From Arthrobacter sp. UKPF54-2 (lineage in GTDB: Bacteria > Actinomycetota > Actinomycetes > Actinomycetales > Micrococcaceae), in contig NZ_CP040174.1 of assembly GCF_007858535.1 (NCBI RefSeq), positions 3,348,001-3,412,000 of the forward strand: 64,000 bases of DNA, in the 5' to 3' direction. The notes beneath the pieces are model-generated. The model did not search any database. It saw only the letters and a list, made by a program, of their open reading frames with translations, and was not told where the DNA came from. A program made the translations under genes and the position numbers. Every line of letters starts with the position of its first letter. The stretch's first letter is position 1. Shown here piece after piece: positions 53,501 through 62,418 of the stretch.

Positions 53501-54545
53501 CCGGGTCGGCCGGAACGTGGAGGCGTCCACCGTGCTGCTGATCCCGAAGATGACGACCGTGGGCGAGGGCGCGTTCCTGGCCGATGACACCCTGATCGCG
53601 TCGTACGAACTCGGCGGCGGCTGGATGCGGATCGCGCCGGCCAAGGTGGGCAAACGCTCCTTCCTCGGCAACTCCGGCATGACGGCGGCCGGGCGGAACG
53701 TGCCCAAGAATTCCCTGGTGGCGGTGCTCTCCGCGACCCCGGCCAAGGCGAAGTCCGGCACCTCCTGGCTGGGCAGCCCGCCGGTGCGGCTGCGCCGGAC
53801 CGCCATCGCCTCCGATGACACCCGTACCTTCCAGCCGCCGGCGCGGCTCAAGCTGGCCCGTGCCCTGTGGGAGCTCTGCCGCTTCGTCCCGGTGGTGCTC
53901 ACGGTCGCCGTCGCGGCGGGCGTGCTCGTGGCCTTGGACTGGCTCGCCGGCACCTTCAACTACGCCGTCGCGGCGCTGCTGGGCGGCGTGGTGGTCCTGC
54001 TGGCCGGCGCGGCCGCCGCCGGCAGCGCCGTCGTCGCCAAGTGGCTGCTCGTGGGGCGGATCCGCGCCGGCGAGCACCCGCTCTGGAGCTCCTTCATCTG
54101 GCGGAACGAGGTGGTGGACACCTTCATCGAGATGGTCAGCGCCCCCTGGTTCGCGCGGGCCGCGTCCGGCACCCCGGCGCTGGTGTGGTGGCTGCGGGCG
54201 CTCGGCGCCAAGATCGGGGCCGGAACGTGGTGTGAAAGCTACTGGCTCCCCGAGGCGGACCTCGTCACCCTGGGCCGGAGCGCGACGGTCAACCGCGGCT
54301 GCGTGGTCCAGACCCACCTGTTCCACGACAGGGTCATGAGCATCGACACTGTTACGCTCGACGACGGGGCCACGATTGGCCCGCACGGGGTCATCCTGCC
54401 GCGCGCCCGGATCGGCACCGGAGGCACGGTCGGACCGGCGTCCCTCGTCATGAGGGGGGAAACCGTGCCGGCCGCCACCTACTGGATGGGGAATCCGGTC
54501 AGCCCGTGGGGCGGCCCGGACGTCCCGGCCCCCAAGCCGAAGTAG
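50592..54545 (+). CDS. Pls-like single-module NRPS with six membrane segments (poly-amino acid synthetase type)
   Basis: 1317 residues from a GTG with GAGGAG 10 bp upstream. Residues 30-505 are an adenylation domain (FTSGSTGTPKGVAV at 167-180, NTYGPTE at 304, GDLVRYEREGLLFVGRADEQ from 390, TKTSGKVDR at 490). Residues 520-590 are a carrier domain with Ser553 in FGGGSL. Three membrane pairs (about 618-685, 848-918, 1096-1150) separate three left-handed-helix, acetyltransferase-like domains (about 730-825, 965-1060, 1200-1300). No condensation or thioesterase domain exists. This is the layout and size of epsilon-poly-L-lysine synthetase Pls. Residues at the specificity positions, aligned by eye to GrsA, are D217 A218 E221 S260 I281 G283 T305 V313 V314 K495, close to the lysine code. 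The product is inferred, not shown. Confidence 0.85.
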   Translation: MIEQPPPAGGTPPARPAYQPQLQGASAAPPERTLIDVLQETASRFPDASALDDGHRSLSYAQLMDEVRAAARKLHLAGLGAGDKVGVRIPSGTNELYVSILAVMFVGAAYVPVDADDPDERAKLVFGEAGVSGILRAGGTIVADTSRPRPFPAARQPVPGDDAWVIFTSGSTGTPKGVAVRHSSAAAFVDAEARIFLQAEPVGPQDRVLAGLSVAFDASCEEMWLAWRHGACLVPAPRALVRTGMDLGPWLINHGITVVSTVPTLAALWPVESLESVRLLIFGGEACPPELAERLAVDGREVWNTYGPTEATVVACAAPLGGPGPVRIGLPLDGWDLAVVGSDGVPVAEGEIGELIIGGVGLARYLDPAKDAEKYAPLPALGWSRAYRSGDLVRYEREGLLFVGRADEQVKLGGRRIELGEIDAALQALPGVAGAAAAVRTTAAGNQVLVGYLSPADGRELDLAAAREALATSLPAPLIPLLTVVDALPTKTSGKVDRHALPWPLAGAGAADAAAAPLNLPDDARWIVEQWSAVLGGTVADLDADFFAFGGGSLAAAQLVSALRVRYPTITVADIYATPRVGALIDAARQSLPEGGAAAAGERSVRPTSRRAQWAQTLLGVPLHILVGMRWLTYLMAANNLLASLAGFTAAPTVSWWWVGASWLVFVSPAGRMAISVAAARLLLRNVVPGSYPRSGAVHLRLWLAEQIQDLAGAISLASAPWVPYYARALGATIGSNVQLHSLPPVTGMLSLGTGCNIEPEVDLSGWWIDGDSVHIGAIRIGAGAVVGARSTLMPGASIGAGAQVEPGSAVLGRVKAGHLVAGSPAERRGKAKQGWPDSPPEHRLIGRLWFVGFASASAVLALIPYLSAAAAALVMFAFIQGRDSLSAALPQLALSLPLAALAWFGANLVLVLATTRLLGIGLRAGYYRVRSRIGWQVWATERVLDLARDLLFPVYASLFTPVWLRLLGARVGRNVEASTVLLIPKMTTVGEGAFLADDTLIASYELGGGWMRIAPAKVGKRSFLGNSGMTAAGRNVPKNSLVAVLSATPAKAKSGTSWLGSPPVRLRRTAIASDDTRTFQPPARLKLARALWELCRFVPVVLTVAVAAGVLVALDWLAGTFNYAVAALLGGVVVLLAGAAAAGSAVVAKWLLVGRIRAGEHPLWSSFIWRNEVVDTFIEMVSAPWFARAASGTPALVWWLRALGAKIGAGTWCESYWLPEADLVTLGRSATVNRGCVVQTHLFHDRVMSIDTVTLDDGATIGPHGVILPRARIGTGGTVGPASLVMRGETVPAATYWMGNPVSPWGGPDVPAPKPK

Positions 54546-54606
54546 GCCCGCCCGTGACGGCCACGCCAGAAGCACCACGCCCACCGCAACCACTGAAGGC
54601 ATGTTT

Positions 54607-55980
54607 ATGAGTCCAACCGCTTCAGCCGCCGAGGAATTTCCCGCCGAACTGCCTCCCGAACTGCCCGCCGACGCCCCCGACCCGTACATGCCCGGCCACG
54701 GCACCGAGGTCTACCGGGTGACGCGTTACGAGCTGGAGCTCGACTACCGGATCAACAGCAACCACCTCGCCGGCCGGGCAACGCTGCACGCCGTCGCGCG
54801 GCGCCAGAGCTCGGCCATCCTCCTGGACCTGACCGGGCTCCGGGCCACGAAGGTGCTGATGCCGGGCCGGAAAGTCCGCAAGTTCAGCCAGCGGGCCGAA
54901 CGCCTCGTGGTGGTGCCGGACACGGCGCTGCTGCCCGGCGACGAATTCACCCTGGACATCCGCTACGACGGCAATCCCGCCCCGCGCCGCGGGCTCTGGG
55001 GCGAGGTCGGCTGGGAGGAGCTCAGCGACGGTGTCCTGGTGGCCGGCCAGCCCAACGGGGCGGCGTCGTGGTTCCCCTGCAACGACCACCCGCGGGACAA
55101 GGCCAGCTACCGGATCGCGATCACCACCGATGCGAACTACCGCGCCGTCTGCAATGGGGTGCTGGTCTCCCACCAGGCCCGGTCCAGCCGCGAAACCTGG
55201 GTCTACGAGCAGTCCGAGCCGATGGCGAGCTACCTCGCCACGGTCCAGATCGGGCGGTACGAACTGCTCCCCCTCAACCCTGACCGGCCCGCAGGGGACG
55301 TCCCCCAGCTGGCCGCCGTGCCGGCGGAGCTGTCCGCCCAGGCCCGCGCCGGGCTCGCCCGCCAGCCGGAGATGATGCGCACCTTCACCAGCTGCTTTGG
55401 GCCCTACCCGTTCGCCGGCTACACCGTGGTGGTGACCGAGGACGCCCTGGAGATCCCGCTGGAGGCCCAGTCGCTGTCCATCTTCGGCCGCAACCACCTG
55501 GAGCAGGACTGGGAATCGCAGCGGCTGATCGCCCACGAGCTGTCCCACCAGTGGTTCGGGAACTCGCTGACGGCTGCCTCGTGGAGGGACATCTGGCTGC
55601 ACGAGGGCTTCGCCTGCTACGCCGAGTGGATCTGGTCCGAGGAGGCCCGCGTCATGACCGTGGCCGACCGGGCGCGGGCGGCCTGGCGGAGGCTCAACGG
55701 GGAGGACCAGGACCTGCTGGTCGGCGACCCGGGGCCGGAGCTGATGTTCGATGACCGCGTCTACAAACGCGGCGCCCTCGCCCTGCACGCGGTCCGGCTC
55801 CGGTGCGGCGACCTCGCCTTCTTCGCGCTGCTGCACGACTGGGCCGGGACCCACCGGCACGGCTCGGTCACGACGGAGGACTTCATCCTGGCAGCGCGCC
55901 GGGTCACCGGGATCGACGCCGAGGCCGTGCTCCACCCCTGGCTCTATGAAGAGGCGCTGCCGCCGCTGCCGGCCGGCTGA
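54607..55980 (+). CDS. M1-family zinc aminopeptidase
   Basis: 457 residues from the ATG at 54607 (GAAGGC at a good distance; an ATG at 54601 is too close). The gluzincin motif is complete: H310-E311-x2-H314 in HELSHQWFGN and E333 in LHEGFACYAEW, exactly 18 residues on. The exopeptidase motif GxMEN is replaced around DALEIPLEAQSL. The C-terminal helical domain is short, so this is the compact bacterial form. No signal peptide is evident. It begins 61 bp after the Pls-like gene on the same strand; a poly-lysine-degrading M1-type enzyme accompanies Pls in Streptomyces, as I recall. Confidence 0.9.
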   Translation: MSPTASAAEEFPAELPPELPADAPDPYMPGHGTEVYRVTRYELELDYRINSNHLAGRATLHAVARRQSSAILLDLTGLRATKVLMPGRKVRKFSQRAERLVVVPDTALLPGDEFTLDIRYDGNPAPRRGLWGEVGWEELSDGVLVAGQPNGAASWFPCNDHPRDKASYRIAITTDANYRAVCNGVLVSHQARSSRETWVYEQSEPMASYLATVQIGRYELLPLNPDRPAGDVPQLAAVPAELSAQARAGLARQPEMMRTFTSCFGPYPFAGYTVVVTEDALEIPLEAQSLSIFGRNHLEQDWESQRLIAHELSHQWFGNSLTAASWRDIWLHEGFACYAEWIWSEEARVMTVADRARAAWRRLNGEDQDLLVGDPGPELMFDDRVYKRGALALHAVRLRCGDLAFFALLHDWAGTHRHGSVTTEDFILAARRVTGIDAEAVLHPWLYEEALPPLPAG

Positions 55981-56010
55981 GCCGCGGCACGACCAGTCCG
56001 CCTGCGGAAG

Positions 56011-56691
56011 TCAGGCCAGGGCGACGGCGGCAGCAAAGTGCGCGGGCAGCCCGGACTCGGCGGGCGGCAGGTCCCGGATGCCGGGGTGCTCCAGCACCTC
56101 CACGGTGTCCGGAGCGGTCCGCAGCCCGGTGCCGCTCTGCTTGAGCCAGGCCTCCTTGCGCGCCCAGAACCTCGCGCGCCCGGCCAGGAGTTCGGCGCCG
56201 GCCAGGCCGTGCAGGGCCGCCCGTTCCGCCGGGCCGAGCACCAGTGCGTCGAATCCGGCAAAGTCCGTGCCCGCAGGGTCCTGCACGTCGACGCCGAGCC
56301 GGAGTCCCGGTGCAGGATCCGGCACCGCAGCCATTAGGACCCAGCCCGCGCTCCGTGAGAGGCTCAGCAGCAGCGGCACCGGTTCACCGCGCAGCGTGTA
56401 GCCGGGCCGGCCGTGCGCACTTCCGGGCCCGCACAGCGGACAGTCGTGGGCGGCCGTGAGGTCCGCCGCCGGCACCCCCAGCAGCTCCGCCGCGAAGCGC
56501 CGCAGCGCCAGCCGGCCGGCCACGAAGGCCTGGCGCGGCCGGGGTTCCATGCCCCGGGCGCGGCCGAGTTCGACGTCGTCCAGCAGCTCACGCGCTGCCG
56601 CTTCCAGCAGCTCGTCGCCGGTGCCCGCCGCCGGCCCGGGGGCCCCGGGGACGCGGAAGGGCGGGACCGACCGCACTACCAGCTGCGACAA
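56011..56691 (-). CDS. 4'-phosphopantetheinyl transferase, Sfp type
   Basis: 226 residues. The Sfp motifs are LRLGVDVQDP (Mg-binding Asp region), FWARKEAWLKQSGTGL (the W-x-x-K-E-A core) and an N-terminal RLALRRFAAELLGVPAADL. HDCPLCGPGSAHGRP and PLLLSLSRSAGWVLMA complete the CoA pocket. It transfers phosphopantetheine from CoA to carrier-domain serines. It is convergent with the aminopeptidase (30 bp apart) and 45 bp after pheT on the same strand, so it may be partly transcribed from the phe operon. Its natural client here is the carrier domain at Ser553 of the Pls-like protein. Confidence 0.9.
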   Translation of the reverse strand: MSQLVVRSVPPFRVPGAPGPAAGTGDELLEAAARELLDDVELGRARGMEPRPRQAFVAGRLALRRFAAELLGVPAADLTAAHDCPLCGPGSAHGRPGYTLRGEPVPLLLSLSRSAGWVLMAAVPDPAPGLRLGVDVQDPAGTDFAGFDALVLGPAERAALHGLAGAELLAGRARFWARKEAWLKQSGTGLRTAPDTVEVLEHPGIRDLPPAESGLPAHFAAAVALA

Positions 56692-56736
56692 ACGTCCCGC
56701 CCTCCTGTCAGTCCCGTCCGGGTAGCCCTCCGGGCG

Positions 56737-59280
56737 TTAGCGCTGGACCGCGCCGAACCGCTCGTGGGCGGCCGCGACCGCGCTGTCCCGCGCCGCCGAG
56801 GCCTCCTCTGCGGTCAGTGTTCGGTCCTCGGCGCGGAAGCGCAGGTTGAACGCGAGGGACTTTTTGCCCTCTTCGATGCCCTTGCCGGCGTAGACGTCGA
56901 ACAAGGTGACGTCCTCGAGCAGCTCCCCCGCGCCTTCGCGCAGGGCGGCCAGCACCTCGTCCGCGGCAACCTCGGCCGCCACCACAAGGGCGACGTCCTG
57001 GGTGGCTACCGGGAAGCTGGAGATGTGCCGGGCAACGATCACGTCGGCGGCGGCCTCGAACAGGGCGTCGGCGTTCAGTTCCAGCGCCACCGAGCGGGCC
57101 GGCATGTCGTGTGCCGCGAGCAGCTTCGGGTGCAGTTCGCCGGCGTAGCCCAGGACCTCGCCGCTGCGGAGCGCCAGCTGGGCGGCCCGTCCCGGGTGGA
57201 AGGCCTGGTGCTGGCCCTGGCTGACGACGAGCTCGACGCCGAGGACGTCGCCGACGAGCCGGGCGATGTCCAGCGCGTCGGCCCAGTCCCACGCCCGGGG
57301 CTCGTGCGCCGGCGCTGCCGGGGAATCGTGGCCGGTCAACACCGCGGCGAGGTACAGCGGCTGGTCGGGGACGCCGTCGTACAGGCCGTCCAGTACCTCG
57401 TCGGAGGGCTTGGCGCCCAGCGGCGGGATGGAGGCGGTGCCCAGCGTGTCCCCGGGCAGGAACACGAGCCCGGTTTCGAACAGCGCGAGGTCGCGGAAGC
57501 CGCGGGAGTGGTTGCGCTTGGCGACCTCGATCAGGCCCGGCAGGATGGAGGTCCGCAGGTAGCCGTGCTCTTCGCTGATCGGGTTCGCCAGCTTGAGCGC
57601 CTTGCGCTCCGTGCCGGCCCCGGGAGTCCCGAAGGTGTCGTTGGCGGCCTTGGAGACGAACGGGTAGGCCAGCACCTCGGTGAGGCCGGCGTCGGCCAGC
57701 GCCTGGACGAGTCGGCGGCGCTGCTGCTGGACGCGGGTCAGGCCGCGGCCCGGCGGTGCTACCGGCAAGGTGGCGGGGATCTTGTCGTAGCCGACCAGCC
57801 GGGCGATCTCCTCGGAGAGGTCCTCCTTGGTTTCCAGGTCGGTGCGCCAGCTCGGGGCCGTGACCGCGTAGCCGGCGCCGGTCTTCTCGACGACGGCGCC
57901 CAGGTCCTGCAGCGAGGTCAGGATCTGCTCCTCGGTGAAGTCGATGCCGATCCGCTCCGCGGCGAAGGCCGCGGGCAGCTCGACGGTGACAGCGTCCGGC
58001 GCGGTGCCGACGTCGGTCCCGGCCTCGTCCGCGGTGCCGCCGGCGAGCTCAACGAGGAGGTCGACGGCGCGCTGGGCGGCCACGTGCGCGACGTGCCAGT
58101 CCACACCGCGTTCGAAGCGCTTGGACGCCTCCGAGGGCAGCTTGTGGCGGCGGCGCGAACGGGCAATCGAGACTTCCTCGAAGTGCGCGGCTTCAATCAG
58201 GATGGTCGACGTCGCATCGCTGACCTCGGTGGCGGCGCCACCCATGACCCCGGCGACGCCGATCGGGCCGGAGCCGTCGGTGATCAGGAGGTCCTCGGCG
58301 TCGAGCGCGCGGTCCTTGCCGTCCAGGGTCTTGAGCTTCTCGCCGGCGACGGCGCGGCGGACCACGATTTCGCCGGAGAGCTTGTCCTGGTCGTAGAAGT
58401 GCAGCGGCTGGCCGAGTTCGAGCATGACGTAGTTGGAGATGTCCACCGGCAGCGAGATGGACCGGATGCCGGCGAGCCGGAGCCGGGCGCTCATCCACGG
58501 CGGGGTCGGCTTCGTGGCGTCGACGCCGCGGACGGTGCGGGCCACAAAGCGGTCGCAGCCGGGCTTGCCGTAGATCGGGGCGTCGTCGTTGAGCTTCACG
58601 CCGTAGCCGCCGGTGAGGTGTGCGGGTGCGTGCACCTTGGACGCCGGGTCGGTGAAGGGCGTCCCGGTGGCGTGGGCGTACTCCCGGGCCACGCCGCGGA
58701 TCGAGAACGCGTAGCCGCGGTCCGGGGTGACGTTTATTTCGGCGGCCTGGTCGTAGAGGCCCAGGAGCTCCATGGCGTCGGTGCCGATTTCCGGGTCCAG
58801 CCCGATCCGGGAGAGCACCAGGATGCCGTCGTGGTCCTCGCCGATGCCGAGCTCGCGCACGGAAGCGATCATGCCGGCGGAAAGGTGCCCGTAGGTCTTC
58901 CGGGCGGAAATACGGAAGTCGCCCGGCAGCACGGCGCCGGGGAGGGTGACCACCACCTTGTCGCCCTCCACGAAGTTGTGGGCGCCGCAGATGATGCCCT
59001 GGACGCCGGAGGGGTCGATGCCCTCGCCCGTCAGAGTCTGCTCCTGGCCTTCGGGGACCACGCGGACCTGGCACCAGTTGATGGTCTTGCCGTTGGTCTG
59101 GGGTTCCTTGACGATGCTCAGGACCTGGCCCACCACCACGGGGCCCTGCAGGGCGTCCGTGGGGCGGTGGACCGCTTCTTCTTCAAAGCCGACCCTAACG
59201 AGGTCCGCCATCACGTCTTCGGCGCTCGCTCCGGCCGGTACGGCTGCGAATTCACGCAGCCAGGAAAGTGGGATACGCAC
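56737..59280 (-). CDS. pheT: Phenylalanyl-tRNA synthetase beta subunit
   Basis: 847 residues from a GTG at 59280, 2 bp after the pheS stop. Domains in order are the tRNA-binding OB fold (about 40-150, VVVGQVLSIVKEPQTNGKTI), B3/B4 editing region (about 210-400, with SLPVDISNYVMLELGQPLHF and GVMGGAATEV), B5 (about 400-480), the catalytic-like core and the C-terminal anticodon-binding FDX-ACB domain (FPVATQDVALVVAAEVAADE). With PheS it forms the alpha2-beta2 enzyme. Length is usual for actinobacteria. Confidence 0.96.
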   Translation of the reverse strand: MRIPLSWLREFAAVPAGASAEDVMADLVRVGFEEEAVHRPTDALQGPVVVGQVLSIVKEPQTNGKTINWCQVRVVPEGQEQTLTGEGIDPSGVQGIICGAHNFVEGDKVVVTLPGAVLPGDFRISARKTYGHLSAGMIASVRELGIGEDHDGILVLSRIGLDPEIGTDAMELLGLYDQAAEINVTPDRGYAFSIRGVAREYAHATGTPFTDPASKVHAPAHLTGGYGVKLNDDAPIYGKPGCDRFVARTVRGVDATKPTPPWMSARLRLAGIRSISLPVDISNYVMLELGQPLHFYDQDKLSGEIVVRRAVAGEKLKTLDGKDRALDAEDLLITDGSGPIGVAGVMGGAATEVSDATSTILIEAAHFEEVSIARSRRRHKLPSEASKRFERGVDWHVAHVAAQRAVDLLVELAGGTADEAGTDVGTAPDAVTVELPAAFAAERIGIDFTEEQILTSLQDLGAVVEKTGAGYAVTAPSWRTDLETKEDLSEEIARLVGYDKIPATLPVAPPGRGLTRVQQQRRRLVQALADAGLTEVLAYPFVSKAANDTFGTPGAGTERKALKLANPISEEHGYLRTSILPGLIEVAKRNHSRGFRDLALFETGLVFLPGDTLGTASIPPLGAKPSDEVLDGLYDGVPDQPLYLAAVLTGHDSPAAPAHEPRAWDWADALDIARLVGDVLGVELVVSQGQHQAFHPGRAAQLALRSGEVLGYAGELHPKLLAAHDMPARSVALELNADALFEAAADVIVARHISSFPVATQDVALVVAAEVAADEVLAALREGAGELLEDVTLFDVYAGKGIEEGKKSLAFNLRFRAEDRTLTAEEASAARDSAVAAAHERFGAVQR

Positions 59281-59282
59281 TG

Positions 59283-60344
<1,062 letters not shown>

Positions 60345-60616
60345 CTACTGTTCTTAGCTACGAGTCGGTTCATGCCAACGCAGCCAGGACTTCAACAGGA
60401 GCAGGGACCAGTGCGTTGACAAAGGGCAGGGCTCGCCAAAAATCGCTCCGGCGGGCACTTCCCTTCAGTCTAGTTGAACGGGCTTAGGTGCCCGAACGTG
60501 ACGGGACGGCGCCCGCCGGCAGCGTCGGCGGGCGCCGTGCCGGCGGTCCCGCGCGACGCCCGGCGTCGTCTGCGCTCCTCGTATCCCGCCAGCGGGCGCC
60601 CCGCTAGCATGGCCTC
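60345..60616. other. Intergenic region upstream of pheS
   Basis: This stretch of about 270 bp has no supported gene. On the minus strand TAGACT at 60467-60472 is a possible -10 for pheST, which would give a leader of about 115 nt; the -35 is not clear. The half near 60500-60600 is GC-rich with no repeated structure that I can support. Confidence 0.35.
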
Positions 60617-61051
60617 ATGACTCCCGGACAGCGGCTGCGGCAGCTCGCCAATGTGGTGAATGCAACGACCCCGCTGGGGCTGCTGCTGGCAGCCTGTGCC
60701 CGGACCAGGGTTCGCCGCGGCCCGCGCGGCCTGCTCCTGGCCACCGGCTACCGCTGGCGCCTGCCGTTCGCGGCGGCGTTTACCGTGGGCAACGTGGTGC
60801 TCTTCCGCGCAGGCCCGGACGAGGCTCTGGCCAACCCGGTACTGCTGGGGCACGAAGAGCGGCACGCCACCCAGTACGCCTGGTGCCTTGGGGTGCCGTT
60901 CCTGCCGCTGTACTTCCTGGCGGCGGCCTGGTCCTTGATCCGGACGGGCAACCCCGGGTCCGCGAATTTTTTTGAGCGCCATGCCGGGCTCCAGGCCGGC
61001 GGCTACCCGCCGGCCACTCCCGGCCCCCGAACGGAACGAGGCATCACATGA
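60617..61051 (+). CDS. Small protein with HEERH zinc-protease-like motif
   Basis: 144 residues. A hydrophobic N-terminal segment (LGLLLAACA), a second one around FAAAFTVGNVVLF, then GHEERHATQYAWCLGVPFLP followed by LYFLAAAWSLI and FFERHAGLQAGGY. HEERH and the later Glu in FERHAGL could form a metallopeptidase-like zinc site, with two or three membrane-associated helices. I do not recognise the family. It overlaps the SIMPL gene by 4 bp as ATGA. Zinc binding and proteolysis are inferences from the motif. Confidence 0.72.
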   Translation: MTPGQRLRQLANVVNATTPLGLLLAACARTRVRRGPRGLLLATGYRWRLPFAAAFTVGNVVLFRAGPDEALANPVLLGHEERHATQYAWCLGVPFLPLYFLAAAWSLIRTGNPGSANFFERHAGLQAGGYPPATPGPRTERGIT

Positions 61052-61686
61052 CGGAAACTCCCAGATCCATTTCGGTCACCGGCACCGGCACCGCAGAGGA
61101 GGTGCCGGACCTGCTGACGCTCTCGCTCGGCGTCGAATGCCGGCGCCCGGGCGTGGACGCGGCCTACCGGGATGCCGCCCGGGCCTCGTCCGCGATCACC
61201 GCGGTGCTCCGGGAGCACGGCGTCGGGAATCCGGACATCACCACCACCGGGCTGAACGTCCGGGCCGAGGTCAGCTGGCAGGAGGGCCGGGGCCAGATCG
61301 TCTCCGGCTACCTGGCCTCCAGTATGCTCACCGTCCGGCTTCGCGACCTGGCGGCGTCCTCCGGCCTGATTGCGGCCGCGGTGGAGGCCGCCGGGGACGA
61401 CGCGCGCCTCAACGGACTCGAACTCGGTTTCGCGGATCCCGCCGCGGTGGAAGCCCGCGCCCGGGAAGCCGCCTGGCGCTACGCCCGGGCGGCCGCTGAA
61501 CATTTCGCTTCACTGGCCGGCGCACGGCTGGGCAAGGCCATCTCCGTGACCCAGCAGCCGGGCACTACTCCACCGCTCCCCTTGGCCGCGATGCAGCGTG
61601 CCGTGGCGTCCGAGCCGCTGACGATCGAGGCGGGCGCGTCCGGCGTCACCGCAGCCGTCGGCGTGGTCTGGGAACTGCTGGACTGA
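61048..61686 (+). CDS. SIMPL (DUF541) domain protein
   Basis: 212 residues. The start SISVTGTGTAEEVPDLLTLS and the repeated pattern (ITTTGLNVRAEVSWQEGRG, VSGYLASSMLTVRLRDL) are those of the SIMPL/DUF541 family, typified by YggE and BP26, which form ring or channel-like oligomers and are linked to oxidative stress. Unlike YggE it has no signal peptide, so it is cytoplasmic as it stands. It is translationally coupled to the HEERH protein, suggesting they work together. Confidence 0.88.
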   Translation: MTETPRSISVTGTGTAEEVPDLLTLSLGVECRRPGVDAAYRDAARASSAITAVLREHGVGNPDITTTGLNVRAEVSWQEGRGQIVSGYLASSMLTVRLRDLAASSGLIAAAVEAAGDDARLNGLELGFADPAAVEARAREAAWRYARAAAEHFASLAGARLGKAISVTQQPGTTPPLPLAAMQRAVASEPLTIEAGASGVTAAVGVVWELLD

Positions 61687-61697
61687 GCGGTCCGGCG

Positions 61698-62339
61698 CTA
61701 GTGCGTGGCGCCGGCGGCAACCTTGAGGTCCGCCGTCGTCGCGAGTGCGGTCCGGACGACGACGGCGAGCGCCTGCGTCATCTGCTCCAGCGGCAGGGAG
61801 GCCAGTCCGCTCCCCTCCGGCACCTGGTCCGGGCCGAAGGGGACGTGGACAAAGCCGCCCCGGGTGCCGGGGGCGAGCCGCAAGGCGTGCATCAGGCCGT
61901 AGAACACGTGGTTGCAGACGTACGTTCCGGCTGTCTGGGACACCTCGGCGGGAATGCCGGCGGCGCCCAGTGCCTCCAGCGCCGCCTTCACCGGCAGGGT
62001 GCTGAAGTAGCCTGCAGGGCCGCTCGGGACCACGGGCTCGTCGACGGGGGCGTTGCCCGCGTTGTCCGGGATCCGCGCGTCGACGCAGTTGATCGCGATC
62101 CGTTCCAGCGAGATGCGGGCCCTGCCCCCGGCCTGGCCCGCGCAGACCACCAGCTCCGGCCGGTGCTGCGCGAGGGCGGCCTGCAGGGCGGCGATGGCGT
62201 CCCCGAAGACGCAGGGCAGCTCCACCGCCGCGACCTCGTGTCCCTCGGCCCGCAGCAGGGCCGCCGCCCCGCGCGCCGCTGTCCAGGACGGATTGGTGGT
62301 TTCGCCGCCAAAGGGTTCGAACCCGGTCAGGAGAATCAT
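61698..62339 (-). CDS. pcp: Pyroglutamyl-peptidase I
   Basis: 213 residues, peptidase family C15. The substrate segment MILLTGFEPFGGETTNPSW is at the start. The catalytic Glu lies in GRARISLERIAIN, Cys in AGTYVCNHVFYGLMH and His in FVHVPFGPDQVPE. It removes N-terminal pyroglutamate from peptides in the cytoplasm. It is convergent with the SIMPL gene (11 bp apart) and divergent from the radical SAM gene. Confidence 0.95.
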   Translation of the reverse strand: MILLTGFEPFGGETTNPSWTAARGAAALLRAEGHEVAAVELPCVFGDAIAALQAALAQHRPELVVCAGQAGGRARISLERIAINCVDARIPDNAGNAPVDEPVVPSGPAGYFSTLPVKAALEALGAAGIPAEVSQTAGTYVCNHVFYGLMHALRLAPGTRGGFVHVPFGPDQVPEGSGLASLPLEQMTQALAVVVRTALATTADLKVAAGATH

Positions 62340-62383
62340 GGGCCCAGCCTAGCAACGCCGCGGGGGCTGCAGGCTGGACATCC

Positions 62384-62418
62384 TTGACTTAAGATCGAAC
62401 ATATATTCGAATGTAGTC
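62384..62418 (+). promoter_or_regulatory. LexA (SOS) box over a leaderless promoter
   Basis: TCGAACATATATTCGA (62395-62410) matches the actinobacterial/Bacillus LexA consensus CGAAC-N4-GTTCG with one mismatch. A -35 TTGACT (62384-62389) and -10 TCGAAT (62407-62412) with 17-bp spacing embed the box. The start would fall at about 62419, the A of the ATG, and no Shine-Dalgarno is present. Confidence 0.78.

Noticed and set aside
50517..54704. A 1395-codon open frame on the minus strand opposite the Pls-like gene
   Set aside because: It is the antisense shadow of a GC-rich gene with third-position G/C bias. Its translation is Arg/Gly/Pro-rich with no domain. The same applies to the long frames opposite pyrG, argG, prpE and recN.
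60345..60480. Phe-rich leader peptide or T-box upstream of pheS
   Set aside because: The only short frame with a GTG start holds a single Phe, and no T-box sequence (TGGGTGGNACCGCG) or attenuator pair is seen.
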